Below, one piece after another: positions 1 through 8,829 of a stretch of 44,679 nt of DNA. The DNA comes from Salinivenus sp. (GTDB taxonomy: Bacteria > Bacteroidota > Rhodothermia > Rhodothermales > Salinibacteraceae). A program made the translations under genes and the position numbers. The first letter of the stretch is position 1. Every line of letters begins with the position of its first letter. The notes under the pieces are model-generated. The model made no database searches. It was not told the DNA's origin and saw only the letters and a list, made by a program, of their open reading frames with translations. The stretch is taken from the NCBI GenBank assembly GCA_018609755.1, contig JAHENZ010000215.1, forward strand, positions 1 through 44,679, written 5' to 3'.

Positions 1-1268
1 CCAAAGACCTGCCAGGGCCGCGTGCCGTACACCGCCTCTCCGTTCAGGTCGAGCCATTCCCCAAGGGCCATCAACACCTCTTTCTGATCGGTTGGGATGA
101 TGCCGTTGGCCTTTGGCGAGACATTCAGGAGCAGGCACCCGTTCTTCGACACAATGTCGAGGAGACTGTGAAGCACCCGCGCTTTCGACTTGATTTCCAA
201 GCCCTCCGTGTAGCACCAGCTGCCGGTACTCACGGTATCGTCGGTCAAAAACGGGCGCTCCGAAATGGCGGTGGCCTGCCCCTTTTCGTAGTCCTTGACC
301 GACAGTTCGAGGGGCAGGTCCTCCTGCTTGCGCGTCACGACCACGTCTCGGTCCCATTGCTCGGCGGCGTTGTAGTAGGCCGCCAGAAACTGCTGGCGGT
401 AGGTTGACGGAATCTCGTGAAGCCAGGAGTCAAACCAGATGAGGTCGGGGCGATAGAATCCAATCACTTCGCCGAGCTTCGCGAGCCACATGTCCAGGAA
501 CTGCTCCCGGTCCATGTCGCCGTACATCCACGCCTGCTTCGGATCGTCGAAGACCGCCGGATAGTGGCGCCTGGCCGTGCCGTAGTGACCGCTCCACTCG
601 CCGTCAACCGTATGCAGGCTGTTGCGGGCGTGGTGGAACGTCGTCACGAAGCGGAGCCCGCGATCCCGAATGGCCCGCTCCAGCTCGCCCACGAGGTCGC
701 GCTCCGGCCCCACGTCGGCCGCATTCCAGGGCGTGACCTCGGAGGCCCAGAGCGAGAATCCGTCATGATGCTCGGCCACCGGGCCGGCGTAGCGAGCACC
801 CGCTTTTTCAAAGAGGTCCGCCCAGCGGGCCGCGTCGAACTGCTCAGCGGTAAACTGCGGGGCGAACGCGGAATACGGCGCTTCAACGGGCGAGCCGTAG
901 GTGTCGACGTGGTGCTGGTGCGTCGAATGATCGGGGTCGTGCATGTTGCGGGGATACCACTCGGAGCCGAACGCCGGGACCGAATAGACGCCCCAGTGGA
1001 AGTAGATGCCGAACTTGGCATCCCGAAACCACTCCGGTGCCTCGTCGATGCGCCGGAGCGAGGATTCAGTCGCCGCGTACGGCCCCTGTCCGATGCCGTC
1101 GTGCACACGCGCCAGCCGGCGGTCGATGGCCGCCCGGTACGGCGCCGGATCGAAATCATCCGGACTCGCGCCATCGGTACCGTGCACGAGAGACGGGCCA
1201 AGGAATGGCACCAGCGCCGCCGAGGAGGCGGCCCAGCGGAGGAAGTCGCGGCGGGGGAGGTCCGTCAT
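1..1268 (-). CDS. alpha-L-fucosidase, GH29 family (3' end outside window)
   Basis: Hydrolyses terminal alpha-L-fucose from glycans, probably in the periplasm or outside the cell. The frame is open from an ATG at 1268 to the left edge (422 codons, no stop in the window). The N-terminus carries a twin-arginine signal (PRRDFLRW followed by a hydrophobic Ala/Leu stretch), so Tat export is likely. After it come GH29 hallmarks: WFRDAKFGIYFHWGVYSVP, then EWYPRNM, then AEHHDGFSLW, then DLIWFDSW, where the nucleophile Asp of the family is expected, and near the edge SKNGCLLLNVSPKANG. The family usually has about 450-600 residues, so only a C-terminal part is missing. It lies 24 bp downstream of dapD on the same strand and may be cotranscribed, although the functions are unrelated. 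The family is clear; the natural substrate cannot be read from the sequence. Confidence 0.9.
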   Translation of the reverse strand, partial: MTDLPRRDFLRWAASSAALVPFLGPSLVHGTDGASPDDFDPAPYRAAIDRRLARVHDGIGQGPYAATESSLRRIDEAPEWFRDAKFGIYFHWGVYSVPAFGSEWYPRNMHDPDHSTHQHHVDTYGSPVEAPYSAFAPQFTAEQFDAARWADLFEKAGARYAGPVAEHHDGFSLWASEVTPWNAADVGPERDLVGELERAIRDRGLRFVTTFHHARNSLHTVDGEWSGHYGTARRHYPAVFDDPKQAWMYGDMDREQFLDMWLAKLGEVIGFYRPDLIWFDSWLHEIPSTYRQQFLAAYYNAAEQWDRDVVVTRKQEDLPLELSVKDYEKGQATAISERPFLTDDTVSTGSWCYTEGLEIKSKARVLHSLLDIVSKNGCLLLNVSPKANGIIPTDQKEVLMALGEWLDLNGEAVYGTRPWQVF

Positions 1269-1292
1269 TGTCCTGCATCCTCGTGAGCGGAA

Positions 1293-2126
1293 TTATCGCA
1301 GGGCCTCTTCCAGCACCGTGGCGGCGTCCGTGCTGGCGTCGCGGTACTTCACGACCATCGGCGCGTAGAGCGACAGCCCATGCTCGTCCCCAAAGTCGGA
1401 GTCGACCGAGCGGGCCCCCGGCACCACGACGGCGTTTTCGGGGATCTCCAACGGCTCGTCGTCGGAGGCCGTGTGCACCGTCTCGTTCACGAGGTCGTAG
1501 AGGCGAGTCGACGACGTCAGGTTGACGCCCGCGGCGATCACGGCGCCCTCCCGCACGATGCAGCCCTCGTAGATGCCTGCATTGCCGCCCACGAACACGT
1601 CGTCCTCAATGATGACGGGCGCGGCGTTCACCGGCTCCAGCACCCCCCCGACCTGCGCCGAGGCCGAAAGATGCACGCGCTTGCCGATCTGCGCGCAACT
1701 GCCCACGAGGGCGTGCGAGTCGATCATCGTGTCCTCGTCCACGTACGCCCCCACGTTCACGTACATCGGCGGCATACACACCACGCCCGGCGCCACGTAG
1801 CTGCCCGTGCGGATCGAGGAGCCGCCCGGCACGAGGCGCACGTTGTCGGCCTTCCGGAGGGGCTTGACGGGAAACGTGTTTTTGTCGTAGAACGGAAACC
1901 GCTCGCTGGAATAGTCCACGATGCGGCCAATCTGAAAGCCGAGAAGGATGCCCTTCTTCACCCAGGCGTGCGTGGTCCAGGAGCCGTCCTCGTTCGGTGA
2001 GGCAGAACGAACCTCTCCCGCGTTGAGGGCCTGCACGAGATCGGCCACGGCGTCGCCGGCGTCGCCCCGGCTGACAGCGTCCCCCTGAGCGACGAGGTCT
2101 TCGATGCGTTCTTGGAGCTCGGTCAT
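1293..2126 (-). CDS. dapD: 2,3,4,5-tetrahydropyridine-2,6-dicarboxylate N-succinyltransferase
   Basis: Transfers succinyl from succinyl-CoA to tetrahydrodipicolinate in the succinylase branch of lysine and meso-diaminopimelate synthesis (cytoplasmic). The 277-residue product matches the usual 270-280. An N-terminal helical domain (MTELQERIEDLVAQG) is followed by a left-handed beta-helix of hexapeptide repeats around GSYVAPGVVCMPPMYVNVGA, DEDTMIDSHALVGSCAQIG and GVLEPVNAAPVIIEDDVFVGG, which are typical DapD segments. The frame is open to 2255, but those 43 extra residues do not look like DapD, so the ATG at 2126 is chosen. There is no clear ribosome-binding site, as for most genes here. No other lysine-pathway gene is adjacent. 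Confidence 0.95.
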   Translation of the reverse strand: MTELQERIEDLVAQGDAVSRGDAGDAVADLVQALNAGEVRSASPNEDGSWTTHAWVKKGILLGFQIGRIVDYSSERFPFYDKNTFPVKPLRKADNVRLVPGGSSIRTGSYVAPGVVCMPPMYVNVGAYVDEDTMIDSHALVGSCAQIGKRVHLSASAQVGGVLEPVNAAPVIIEDDVFVGGNAGIYEGCIVREGAVIAAGVNLTSSTRLYDLVNETVHTASDDEPLEIPENAVVVPGARSVDSDFGDEHGLSLYAPMVVKYRDASTDAATVLEEALR

Positions 2127-2397
2127 GCGATGTTGAACGTCGGTCTGGTGCAAAAGTCGGATGGGGCAGAACGAATCGTTCGTGCCGTTGTGAAGCTGAG
2201 AAGCACGGCGCGCATTGTAAAGGTCCATGACGGAGGTGGACGGCAATTCATCCAACCGGCAGGCGAGAAGTCATTTCCAGACGCCTCTCTCCGAACAAGC
2301 CAAGGAAAAAGGTCCTGGTGACGCGCCCGGATCACCCTCAGGTTCTGCAAGTCTATGTATCCCTGAGATCCGCCTTTCCCAACTTCTTTTCCGCCCG

Positions 2398-2808
2398 ATG
2401 TCGATTCTCCTCACATCCGGGATACGGAAAGCCGACTTCCTCGATGCCTTTTCTGGATTCCTCCAGTCTCATCCTCGTCTTTTCGCATTCTTGCTTGTAG
2501 CCCTCCTCATCTGGGTTCTTCCTGCCCTCATCCTCGGCCTGTTGCTCGCGATTACTGAAAAGAATCCCCCGCCCTCTCTTTTCAAAGTCGGGATCCACTC
2601 TCCAGAGTCGATTGCGATCGTCCTCGCCATCTTTTCGGCTCCCTTCATGGCCTACGGTATTCCTCCCCTCCTAAACATGCTTCTCCAAAGCAACTGGCTC
2701 CTTCTCCTCATTTCCCTCGTCGGGCTTCTCCTGTACGCATTGTTCCACCCCGACAAGATCTGGGAGCTTCTGAACACTGATCCCATCTTTAAAGATGTCC
2801 GTTCCTGA
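2398..2808 (+). CDS. small multi-pass membrane protein of unknown function
   Basis: I do not recognise a family. The 136-residue product has about three hydrophobic segments (roughly residues 28-52, 70-93 and 98-116), a Pro-rich turn (NPPPS) after the first, and a short charged C-terminus. The frame is open upstream to 2227, but that extension is Ser/Gly-rich and hydrophilic, so the ATG at 2398, just ahead of the amphipathic and hydrophobic part, is the more likely start. Base composition is poorer in GC than the flanking dapD and dnaG, which may mean a fast-evolving or acquired gene. It is divergent from dapD. No function is inferred. Confidence 0.6.
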   Translation: MSILLTSGIRKADFLDAFSGFLQSHPRLFAFLLVALLIWVLPALILGLLLAITEKNPPPSLFKVGIHSPESIAIVLAIFSAPFMAYGIPPLLNMLLQSNWLLLLISLVGLLLYALFHPDKIWELLNTDPIFKDVRS

Positions 2809-2989
2809 AAAGGGAAGAGTCCGTACTTGACTTCCGTCCGGCTCTCTCGTCCACTCCCGATCCGGGAAAATGGCAAAAAGACGGAATGACAGCTGCTTGA
2901 CACCGGGCGTTACTCTTGCGACCGGCGGCGCTTCCCCCTATTCTTGATGAATGAATTTGCCTTTGCCCCCAACGACCCTGCAAGCGGTT

Positions 2990-3145
2990 ATGAAGCGCCT
3001 TCTGATCTTTGCGGCCATTGTGCTCTGCGCCGGTCTCTCCTCGTGCCAGTGCGCCAACAAACCGGACATTGGGCCGGTGGAAGGCGAGGAAGAACAGGCC
3101 CAAATCCACGTGACGCCGTCCGCTGAGCGCTCGGCTCACGTGTAA
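2990..3145 (+). CDS. small lipoprotein, 51 residues
   Basis: A very short gene with a lipoprotein signal: MKRLLIF followed by a hydrophobic stretch and a lipobox (L-S-S-C) at about residues 18-21. This predicts a mature lipid-anchored peptide of about 30 residues that is acidic (GPVEGEEEQAQ). An upstream in-frame ATG at 2951 would add 13 residues before the signal; the start at 2990 gives a textbook signal peptide. Such tiny lipoproteins are common and have no assigned role. It lies 96 bp upstream of dnaG on the same strand, with two hairpins in between. The coding call rests on the signal and lipobox pattern only. Confidence 0.55.
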   Translation: MKRLLIFAAIVLCAGLSSCQCANKPDIGPVEGEEEQAQIHVTPSAERSAHV

Positions 3146-3153
3146 CGCCTTTC

Positions 3154-3222
3154 AGAGAAGAGGACTTCTCTCCCGTCGAATCCCGAGCCTGCACATGTCG
3201 TACACACTGATCGGCTCGGGAT
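3154..3222 (+). other. two consecutive hairpins between the lipoprotein gene and dnaG
   Basis: The first hairpin has a perfect 7-bp stem, AGAGAAG (3154-3160) with CTTCTCT (3165-3171), around a 4-nt loop. The second has perfect 10-bp arms, ATCCCGAGCC (3180-3189) with GGCTCGGGAT (3213-3222), around 23 nt. Neither is followed by a T-run, so a simple intrinsic terminator is not supported. The second ends 19 bp before the dnaG start and could be part of its 5' untranslated region or an operator. Confidence 0.5.
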
Positions 3223-3241
3223 CGTATGATTACTCACTGCC

Positions 3242-5242
3242 ATGCCCATCCCGGACGAGAAAATTGAGGAGGTTCGTGCCGCGGCCGACATCGTGGACGT
3301 GGCGGGCGACTACGTCCAGCTGAAGCGGAGCGGCTCTCGCTTCATGGGCCTCTGCCCCTTCCACAACGAGGACACGCCCTCCTTCAGCATCGATCCGGAA
3401 AAGAACCTGTACTACTGCTTCGGCTGCCAGAACGGGGGCGACGTCTTCAAATTCGTCCAGGAAATTGAGGGCGTCGGGTTCCTGGAGGGGGTCCGCATCC
3501 TAGCAGAGCGTTACGGCATTCCGCTACCTGAGGAGGAGGTGGATCAGGAGGCAGCAAACGAGCGAGAATCCATCCTCCATGCTCTTCGCTTTGCAGCTCG
3601 CTTCTTCTACCATCAACTTACGCAGACGGACCGAGGGCAGCCGGCGCTCGACTACCTCCGCGACCGAGGTTACACCCCTGCCACCATCAAGCAGTTTGGC
3701 CTCGGCTACGCCCCGGATGAATGGGATGCCCTGCTCAATGCAGCGGAGGACGAACAGTTGGATCCGGAAACGCTGGAGAAAGCCGGTCTGGTGGTGGAGC
3801 GCAACGACGGCAGCGGCTACTACGATCGCTATCGGGGCCGCATCATCTTCCCCATCTTCTCCCACATCGGGAAGGTACTGGCCTTCGCCGGGCGCATCCT
3901 GGATCCCGATGGCGATCGGGACCAGCCGAAGTACATCAACTCGCCGGAGACGAAAGTCTACCACAAGAAAGAGGTCCTTTACGGCCTGAATCAGGCCAAG
4001 CGCGCCATTCGGCAGACCGACGAGGTGATGCTCGTCGAGGGCTACACCGATGTCATCAGCCTCTCCCAGGCCGGCGTCGAAAACGTGGTGGCGTCCAGCG
4101 GCACGGCCCTCACCGAAGGACAGGTCGAAACGCTCCACCGCTACGCCAAGCGGGTGCTCCTGCTCTACGACGCCGACGAGGCGGGCAGCCGGGCCACCAT
4201 GCGCGGCATGGACCGCGTGCTGGAGCAGGGCATGGGCGCCTACGCCGTGGAGCTTCCGGAGGGGAACGACCCGGACGATTACGTGCAGACACACGGCGGC
4301 GACGCGTTCGACGACTACGTGGAGACGCACCGGCAAGATTTGCCCTCGTTTGCGTACCAGCGTGCCCGGCGCCAGGGGGAATTGGAAACGCCGGAAGATC
4401 GCGTCGAGGTGCAGCGCAGCATCATCGAGTCGGTGGCTCGCATTCCGGACCCCAACCTCCGGCGCGAGTACGTGACGCGCACGAGCGAGGTCGTGAACGT
4501 GCCGGACGCCGACCTCTTCCGGATGCTGGAAGAAGAGCGCGAGCGCTTAGAGCAGCAGGCCCAGCGCCGGCAAAAGCGGGAAGCCAAACGACAGGAGCGC
4601 CAGGCCCAGGAACAGCAAGAATCCCGTGCCCCTGCCCCCGCCGAGGCCTCCGTCCCCGACGGCGGCGCCGACCGTCCACAGCCTCCCCCACCGGACGCAT
4701 CGGAGGCCCCGTCGCAACAGTCGTCCGAGCCTGCCCCGCCCGCCGAACCGCTGCCCGAAGAACGCGTGCTCCTGCGCCTCATGCTGGAGCAGGGCACGCG
4801 AATGGTGGAGTACGTCCTCGGCCACATGGCGCTCGACGAGTTTACGGAAGGGCCACCCCGCGAACTTGTGCAGAAACTCGTCGAGATGTACCAGAACAAC
4901 GACGTGCGGCCGGACTCCTTTCTGGACGGCGAGCACGGGGAGCGGCTCCAGCAACTGGCCGCGTCGGTGATGATGGAGGAACACGAGGCGTCGGAGAACT
5001 GGGCCGAGCGCGAAGACATTCCCGTACCGAAGCTCAACGACCGTCCGTACGTCGCAGCGGAAAGCGCGATGAAGCTGCTCAAGCTCGACCGCGTGGAGGC
5101 GGCCATCGCCGAGATTCGCGACCGGGCGTACGAGGCGAGCCAGGACGGAAACGAGGAGCAAGTGCAGCGCCTGCAGCAGAAAATGATGTCGCTCCAGGAA
5201 CTCCGCAAGCAGATCCAGCGGGGGGCGTTTCTCGACGACTGA
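3242..5242 (+). CDS. dnaG: DNA primase
   Basis: Makes RNA primers at the replication fork. The 666-residue product (most DnaG are 580-660) begins with a CHC2 zinc-binding domain, with ligands C38, H41, C59 and C62 (CPFH and CFGC motifs). The catalytic core with its TOPRIM domain follows at about 255-345: EGYTD with E266, then LLLYDADEAG with D310 and D312. Residues from about 430 to 505 form a low-complexity linker, first Arg/Glu/Gln-rich and helical, then Pro/Ala/Ser-rich. The C-terminal about 155 residues are helical, as expected for the DnaB-interacting domain. The long linker explains the extra length. The gene is followed by a repeat-rich gap before ppk1. The in-frame ATG at 3242 starts exactly at the usual MPIPDEKIEEV-type N-terminus. 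Confidence 0.97.
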   Translation: MPIPDEKIEEVRAAADIVDVAGDYVQLKRSGSRFMGLCPFHNEDTPSFSIDPEKNLYYCFGCQNGGDVFKFVQEIEGVGFLEGVRILAERYGIPLPEEEVDQEAANERESILHALRFAARFFYHQLTQTDRGQPALDYLRDRGYTPATIKQFGLGYAPDEWDALLNAAEDEQLDPETLEKAGLVVERNDGSGYYDRYRGRIIFPIFSHIGKVLAFAGRILDPDGDRDQPKYINSPETKVYHKKEVLYGLNQAKRAIRQTDEVMLVEGYTDVISLSQAGVENVVASSGTALTEGQVETLHRYAKRVLLLYDADEAGSRATMRGMDRVLEQGMGAYAVELPEGNDPDDYVQTHGGDAFDDYVETHRQDLPSFAYQRARRQGELETPEDRVEVQRSIIESVARIPDPNLRREYVTRTSEVVNVPDADLFRMLEEERERLEQQAQRRQKREAKRQERQAQEQQESRAPAPAEASVPDGGADRPQPPPPDASEAPSQQSSEPAPPAEPLPEERVLLRLMLEQGTRMVEYVLGHMALDEFTEGPPRELVQKLVEMYQNNDVRPDSFLDGEHGERLQQLAASVMMEEHEASENWAEREDIPVPKLNDRPYVAAESAMKLLKLDRVEAAIAEIRDRAYEASQDGNEEQVQRLQQKMMSLQELRKQIQRGAFLDD

Positions 5243-5279
5243 GTATGGGCGTGTGGGAGTGTGTGGGGTGGGAGTGTGA
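5243..5279 (+). repeat. tandem octamer tract, GTATGGGC/GTGTGGGA type (left arm)
   Basis: Starts on the first base after the dnaG stop codon. It reads as degenerate 8-nt words (GTATGGGC, GTGTGGGA, GTGTGTGG). The reverse complement of the same vocabulary recurs at 5601-5639, and related tracts lie at 13111-13191, 14115-14207 and 16108-16158. Confidence 0.75.
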
Positions 5280-5600
5280 TGCGGACTGCTCTGATGAATC
5301 GGCTTTACAGAGCGGATCGCTCGTGCTGGTGTTCAGCTTTGAGTCATGAGCTCCGAATCTGTCTGCTACCAATCCCTGCGAAAGCATCTGAACATTTTCC
5401 AAAGTGAGGGAAGGCGATTTGAAATGCTGGGAATCTAAATCTCCCGGACTGTCCGATATTTCAGCAGAAACGGTCTTCATGCCCCCTCTCACGGACCGGT
5501 AAATTTCATTCACGTGGAGCCGAAGGACAGTGGACCGAGCGATTGGGCGGTCTCCTGGCCCAGACAGGGCAGATCCGCACACTTGGCTTCACCGATCGAA
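5280..5600. other. gap between the two repeat arms upstream of ppk1
   Basis: No coding sequence is convincing here. The stretch has lower GC than the flanking genes and no recognisable RNA family, promoter or terminator. With the tracts on both sides (5243-5279 and 5601-5639, opposite orientation) it could form one very long hairpin loop, but nothing else is seen. Confidence 0.4.
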
Positions 5601-5639
5601 ACTCACATACGCCCACACTCCCATACGCAAACACGCACC
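5601..5639 (-). repeat. tandem octamer tract, CCCAYACK type (right arm)
   Basis: Degenerate 8-nt words ACATACGC, CCACACTC, CCATACGC, AAACACGC. This is the same vocabulary as 5243-5279 but on the opposite strand, so the two tracts are an imperfect inverted pair about 320 bp apart upstream of ppk1. Confidence 0.75.
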
Positions 5640-5713
5640 TGCGGAATCCATTCCCCCCCACCCGCAGTTAGACAGAGCGTTCGCCTGCTCTCTGCTGCTT
5701 CGTGCCTCCCTAC

Positions 5714-7936
5714 ATGCCCTCATCCTCTCCGGCAGCGCCCGATGCACCTGCGTACCACGAGCCAAGCCCTGCTCCCGGACGCGGGGACGGCGTGGCTCCG
5801 ACGGACACCGAGCGTCTCCCTCGGGCCGTCGTCCCCCAACCCGTACCGCCCGACGCGGCCCTCGACCACCCGAGCCTCTTCTTCAATCGCGAGCTAAGCT
5901 GGCTGGACTACAACTGGCGGATCCTGCACGTGGCGCAGAACCCGCGCACGCCCCTCCTGGAACGGGTGCGCTTTCTCGGCATTGCCGCCTCCAACCTCGA
6001 CGGCTTCGTGCGCAAGCGGATCGGCGGCCTCAAGCGGCAGGCTGCGGCGGACGTATCCACCCTCTCCCCCGACGGTCGCACGCCGGAGGAGCAACTCGCC
6101 CTGATTGCAGAGGCCATCCAACCCTTGTACAAGGCGCTCGGCACGACCTGGAAACAGCAACTTGCCCCCGCCCTGGAGGAGGAGATTGGCCTACACGTGC
6201 GCGATTACGATGACCTCTCACCGGATCGGCAGGCCCAACTGGAAGAGACCTTCCGGAAAAACATTTTTCCCATCCTCACGCCATTGGCGGTCGATCCCGG
6301 ACGCCCGTTCCCCTTCATTTCCAACATGAGCCTCTCGCTGGCCGTCCTCCTCCGCCACCCGAAACGCGGCTCGCAGCACTTCGCCCGCGTGAAGGTGCCC
6401 ACGAGCCGCAAGCGCTGGCTGCCGCTGGAGGCCCCCCTCCAGTTCGTGCCCATCGAGCAGGTCATTGCCCACCACGCCGACGAGCTGTTTCGCGGAATGG
6501 AGGTGGAGGGCGTGTACGCCTTTCGGGTCACCCGCAATGCCGACGTGCGACGGGATGAAGAGGAAGCCGACGACCTGCTGGAAATGATCTCCGAGCGTCT
6601 CCGCGAGCGTCGGTTTGCCCCGGTGGTCCGGCTGGAGGTGGAGCCCGACACGCCCGAGTCCGTGCGCACCTTCTTAAAAGACAAGCTCGAGATCTCGTCG
6701 CAGGACGTGTACGTGTCCGAGGGCCTAATCGACTACTCCGACGTAACGGCACTCGCGGACCTGCACATTCCCGATGAGCGCTACCGGAACGACCTCCGAT
6801 TTCCGAAGTGGACCCCGGTGGTACCGCCCCGGCTGCATCAAGAACGGGGAGAGCCGGAAGTCGACTCGATTTTCGACGTGATTCGCGACGACGATCTGCT
6901 CGTCCACCATCCCTACGAGTCGTTCACCGGCAGCGTGCAGCGCTTCATTGAGGAGGCGGCACAGGACCCGCAGGTACTGGCGATCAAACAGACCCTCTAC
7001 CGCACGTCGAGCGAGTCGCCCATCGTGGCCGCACTGGTGGACGCCGCCGAGCGGGGCAAGCAGGTGGCGGTGCTCGTGGAAGTGAAGGCGCGATTCGACG
7101 AGGAGGAAAACATCGAGTGGGGGCGCAAGCTGGAGGACGCCGGGGTGCACGTCGCCTACGGACTGGTGGGCCTCAAAACACACGCCCAGGCCGCCATGGT
7201 GGTGCGACGTGAAAACGGGGGACTCCGAACCTACTGCCACATCAGCACCGGGAATTACAACACGCAGACGGCGCGCCGCTACACCGATTACGGCCTCCTC
7301 ACCTGCGACCGTGCCATCGGGCGCGATCTCACCAACCTCTTCCACTATCTCACCGGATACGCACCGGAGCAGACGTACGACCGCCTCCTCGTCGCTCCAC
7401 AGGACATGCGCGACTCGTTCCTCCGCCTCATCCGACAGGAAATCGAGCACGAAGAGGCCGGCAACAACGGACGCATCATCGCAAAGCTGAACGAGCTCGG
7501 CGACCGCCGAATCATCAGTGAGCTCTACCGAGCGTCCCAAGCGGGCGTGGACATCGACCTCATCGTGCGCGGCATCTGTCGCCTCCGACCCGGGCTGGAA
7601 GATCTCAGCGAGTCCATTCGCGTGGTGAGCATCGTGGGTCGCTTCCTGGAGCACGATCGCGTCTTCTGGTTCCAAAATGCCGGAACCCCACAGGTCTACA
7701 TCGGGAGCGGCGACTGGCAGCGCAGCCGACTCGACGACCGCGTGGAGGCGGCCGTGCCGGTGCAAGACCCAAGCCATCAGGAGCGGCTCCGCCGCGCACT
7801 CCAATATGCCATCGAAGACACGACGGCGTGGGAACTCCAATCGGACGGTCGGTACCTTCAGCGCACACCGGACACGGAGGGCACGCCCGGGCTGCAGGAC
7901 GCCCTCATGGAGGAAGCACGGACCCGAATCGCGTAG
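5714..7936 (+). CDS. ppk1: polyphosphate kinase 1
   Basis: Polymerises the gamma-phosphate of ATP into inorganic polyphosphate, reversibly, usually at the inner face of the membrane. The product has 740 residues. A Pro/Ala-rich N-terminal tail of about 50 residues, longer than in most homologues, precedes the N domain (SLFFNRELSWLDYNWR). The catalytic domains contain GLKTHAQ, whose His (residue 490) is the autophosphorylated residue of the family, then CHISTGNYNTQTARRYTDY, and HDRVFWF, with the second conserved His at residue 647. A GTG at 5702 would add four residues; the ATG at 5714 is preferred. It is on the same strand as dnaG, 471 bp downstream, separated by the inverted repeat tracts. 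All key residues are present, so an active enzyme is expected. Confidence 0.96.
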   Translation: MPSSSPAAPDAPAYHEPSPAPGRGDGVAPTDTERLPRAVVPQPVPPDAALDHPSLFFNRELSWLDYNWRILHVAQNPRTPLLERVRFLGIAASNLDGFVRKRIGGLKRQAAADVSTLSPDGRTPEEQLALIAEAIQPLYKALGTTWKQQLAPALEEEIGLHVRDYDDLSPDRQAQLEETFRKNIFPILTPLAVDPGRPFPFISNMSLSLAVLLRHPKRGSQHFARVKVPTSRKRWLPLEAPLQFVPIEQVIAHHADELFRGMEVEGVYAFRVTRNADVRRDEEEADDLLEMISERLRERRFAPVVRLEVEPDTPESVRTFLKDKLEISSQDVYVSEGLIDYSDVTALADLHIPDERYRNDLRFPKWTPVVPPRLHQERGEPEVDSIFDVIRDDDLLVHHPYESFTGSVQRFIEEAAQDPQVLAIKQTLYRTSSESPIVAALVDAAERGKQVAVLVEVKARFDEEENIEWGRKLEDAGVHVAYGLVGLKTHAQAAMVVRRENGGLRTYCHISTGNYNTQTARRYTDYGLLTCDRAIGRDLTNLFHYLTGYAPEQTYDRLLVAPQDMRDSFLRLIRQEIEHEEAGNNGRIIAKLNELGDRRIISELYRASQAGVDIDLIVRGICRLRPGLEDLSESIRVVSIVGRFLEHDRVFWFQNAGTPQVYIGSGDWQRSRLDDRVEAAVPVQDPSHQERLRRALQYAIEDTTAWELQSDGRYLQRTPDTEGTPGLQDALMEEARTRIA

Positions 7937-7954
7937 GCTGATTCGACATCGAAT

Positions 7955-8320
7955 TCAATCTTCGTCGTCATACACGGATCGGACCGTTTCGGCGATCTCC
8001 ATCGCCTGATCCCGGTTGTACCGAAGCGCAAGATCCCGGTATTTGATGAGGTCGTATACGGTTCCAATTAGACATAGTCCGCCCGTGAAGAGATACACGA
8101 GGCCGAGCCCAATCTCTTCCATGTAGAGCCGCTGCAACCCCGCGGCCCCAACGAATCCGACGGCCGCCAGCACGAGAATGTGCAGCGGGTCGCGGCGCCG
8201 TGAGCGATAGATCCGCGCAAAGTGCTCGGCCTGATCGTCGCTCAATTTGTTGAGTAGACGAGCGACCTCAACCTGCTCGTCGCCTTCAAGCTCGGGGAGG
8301 TGTCGAAGAACTTTGGACAT
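7955..8320 (-). CDS. TM2 domain-containing membrane protein
   Basis: A 121-residue protein. A charged cytoplasmic N-terminal region (residues 1-45, MSKVLRHLPELEGDEQVEVA then helical) is followed by two transmembrane segments (about 46-66 and 71-93). The Gly-rich hairpin between them (GFVGAAGLQRLYMEEIGLG, then TGGLCLIGTVYDLI) is the pattern of the TM2 family. The C-terminus is acidic. TM2 proteins have no general assigned function. The frame extends upstream to 8521, but homology begins at the Met at 8320. The DUF2752 gene lies 29 bp upstream on the same strand; such pairing is frequent in this phylum, so the two are likely one transcription unit. It is convergent with ppk1, with an 18-bp gap. 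Confidence 0.85.
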   Translation of the reverse strand: MSKVLRHLPELEGDEQVEVARLLNKLSDDQAEHFARIYRSRRRDPLHILVLAAVGFVGAAGLQRLYMEEIGLGLVYLFTGGLCLIGTVYDLIKYRDLALRYNRDQAMEIAETVRSVYDDED

Positions 8321-8349
8321 GAAGAACGAAATGGGTGTGTGACGTGAAA

Positions 8350-8676
8350 TTAGGACCAGGCGATCGGGATCCGACGGTGCGTCCGACTGCAGAGGCGCCC
8401 AACGTGGAAAACGAGGACGGCAACCACCGGTCCAGCGAGCGGATGTGCGTTCCACGAGGCCGCGAATTGTCTCCGGGCAAGGTGCGCGATGGACTGCCCC
8501 AGCCCGTCGCCCGGACACCACAGGCCGAGATTCTCAAAGACGCAGAGATTCAAAAGGGGCGGCCCCTCCGGATCCAGACTTGCGACGCCCGCGAGGGCCA
8601 GTGTCCAGAAGTACGCCTCGAAGGGACACGCCCGCAGAAATCGAACCAGTGTGCGAAGACGAGATCGAAGATCCAT
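8350..8676 (-). CDS. DUF2752-like membrane protein
   Basis: A 108-residue protein resembling DUF2752: a hydrophobic first segment (about 20-35), then a Cys region (LCVFENLGLWCPGDGLGQS, residues 44-62), an Ala/Trp helix ending NAHPL, and a second hydrophobic segment (about 81-95). The family consensus is Cys-x5-Leu-Thr-Gly-x2-Cys-Pro-Gly-Cys-Gly-x-Thr-Arg. Here the second Cys of the CPGC part is Asp and the Thr-Arg pair is Gly-Gln, so the signature is degenerate. Function is unknown for the family. It lies directly upstream of the TM2 gene. I assign the family by layout and motif, with moderate certainty. Confidence 0.7.
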   Translation of the reverse strand: MDLRSRLRTLVRFLRACPFEAYFWTLALAGVASLDPEGPPLLNLCVFENLGLWCPGDGLGQSIAHLARRQFAASWNAHPLAGPVVAVLVFHVGRLCSRTHRRIPIAWS

Positions 8677-8829
8677 CCGTGACGGTTTAGAACGGCCTCA
8701 ACTGTCGGCGATCCTCTCGAAATACGCAAACGATTGACCAACTGTTACGTCCGTTAACTGATCGACATTCCAGGCGCGTCCGCCTATGTTGAGGATGCTC
8801 GCACGTCCCTTGATCTATTCGTTCGTTGC

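Noticed and set aside
3721-5349. Long open frame of 542 codons on the plus strand inside dnaG
   Set aside because: Frame-shifted shadow of dnaG: Arg/Ala/Pro-rich, no domain, and the dnaG frame carries all primase motifs.
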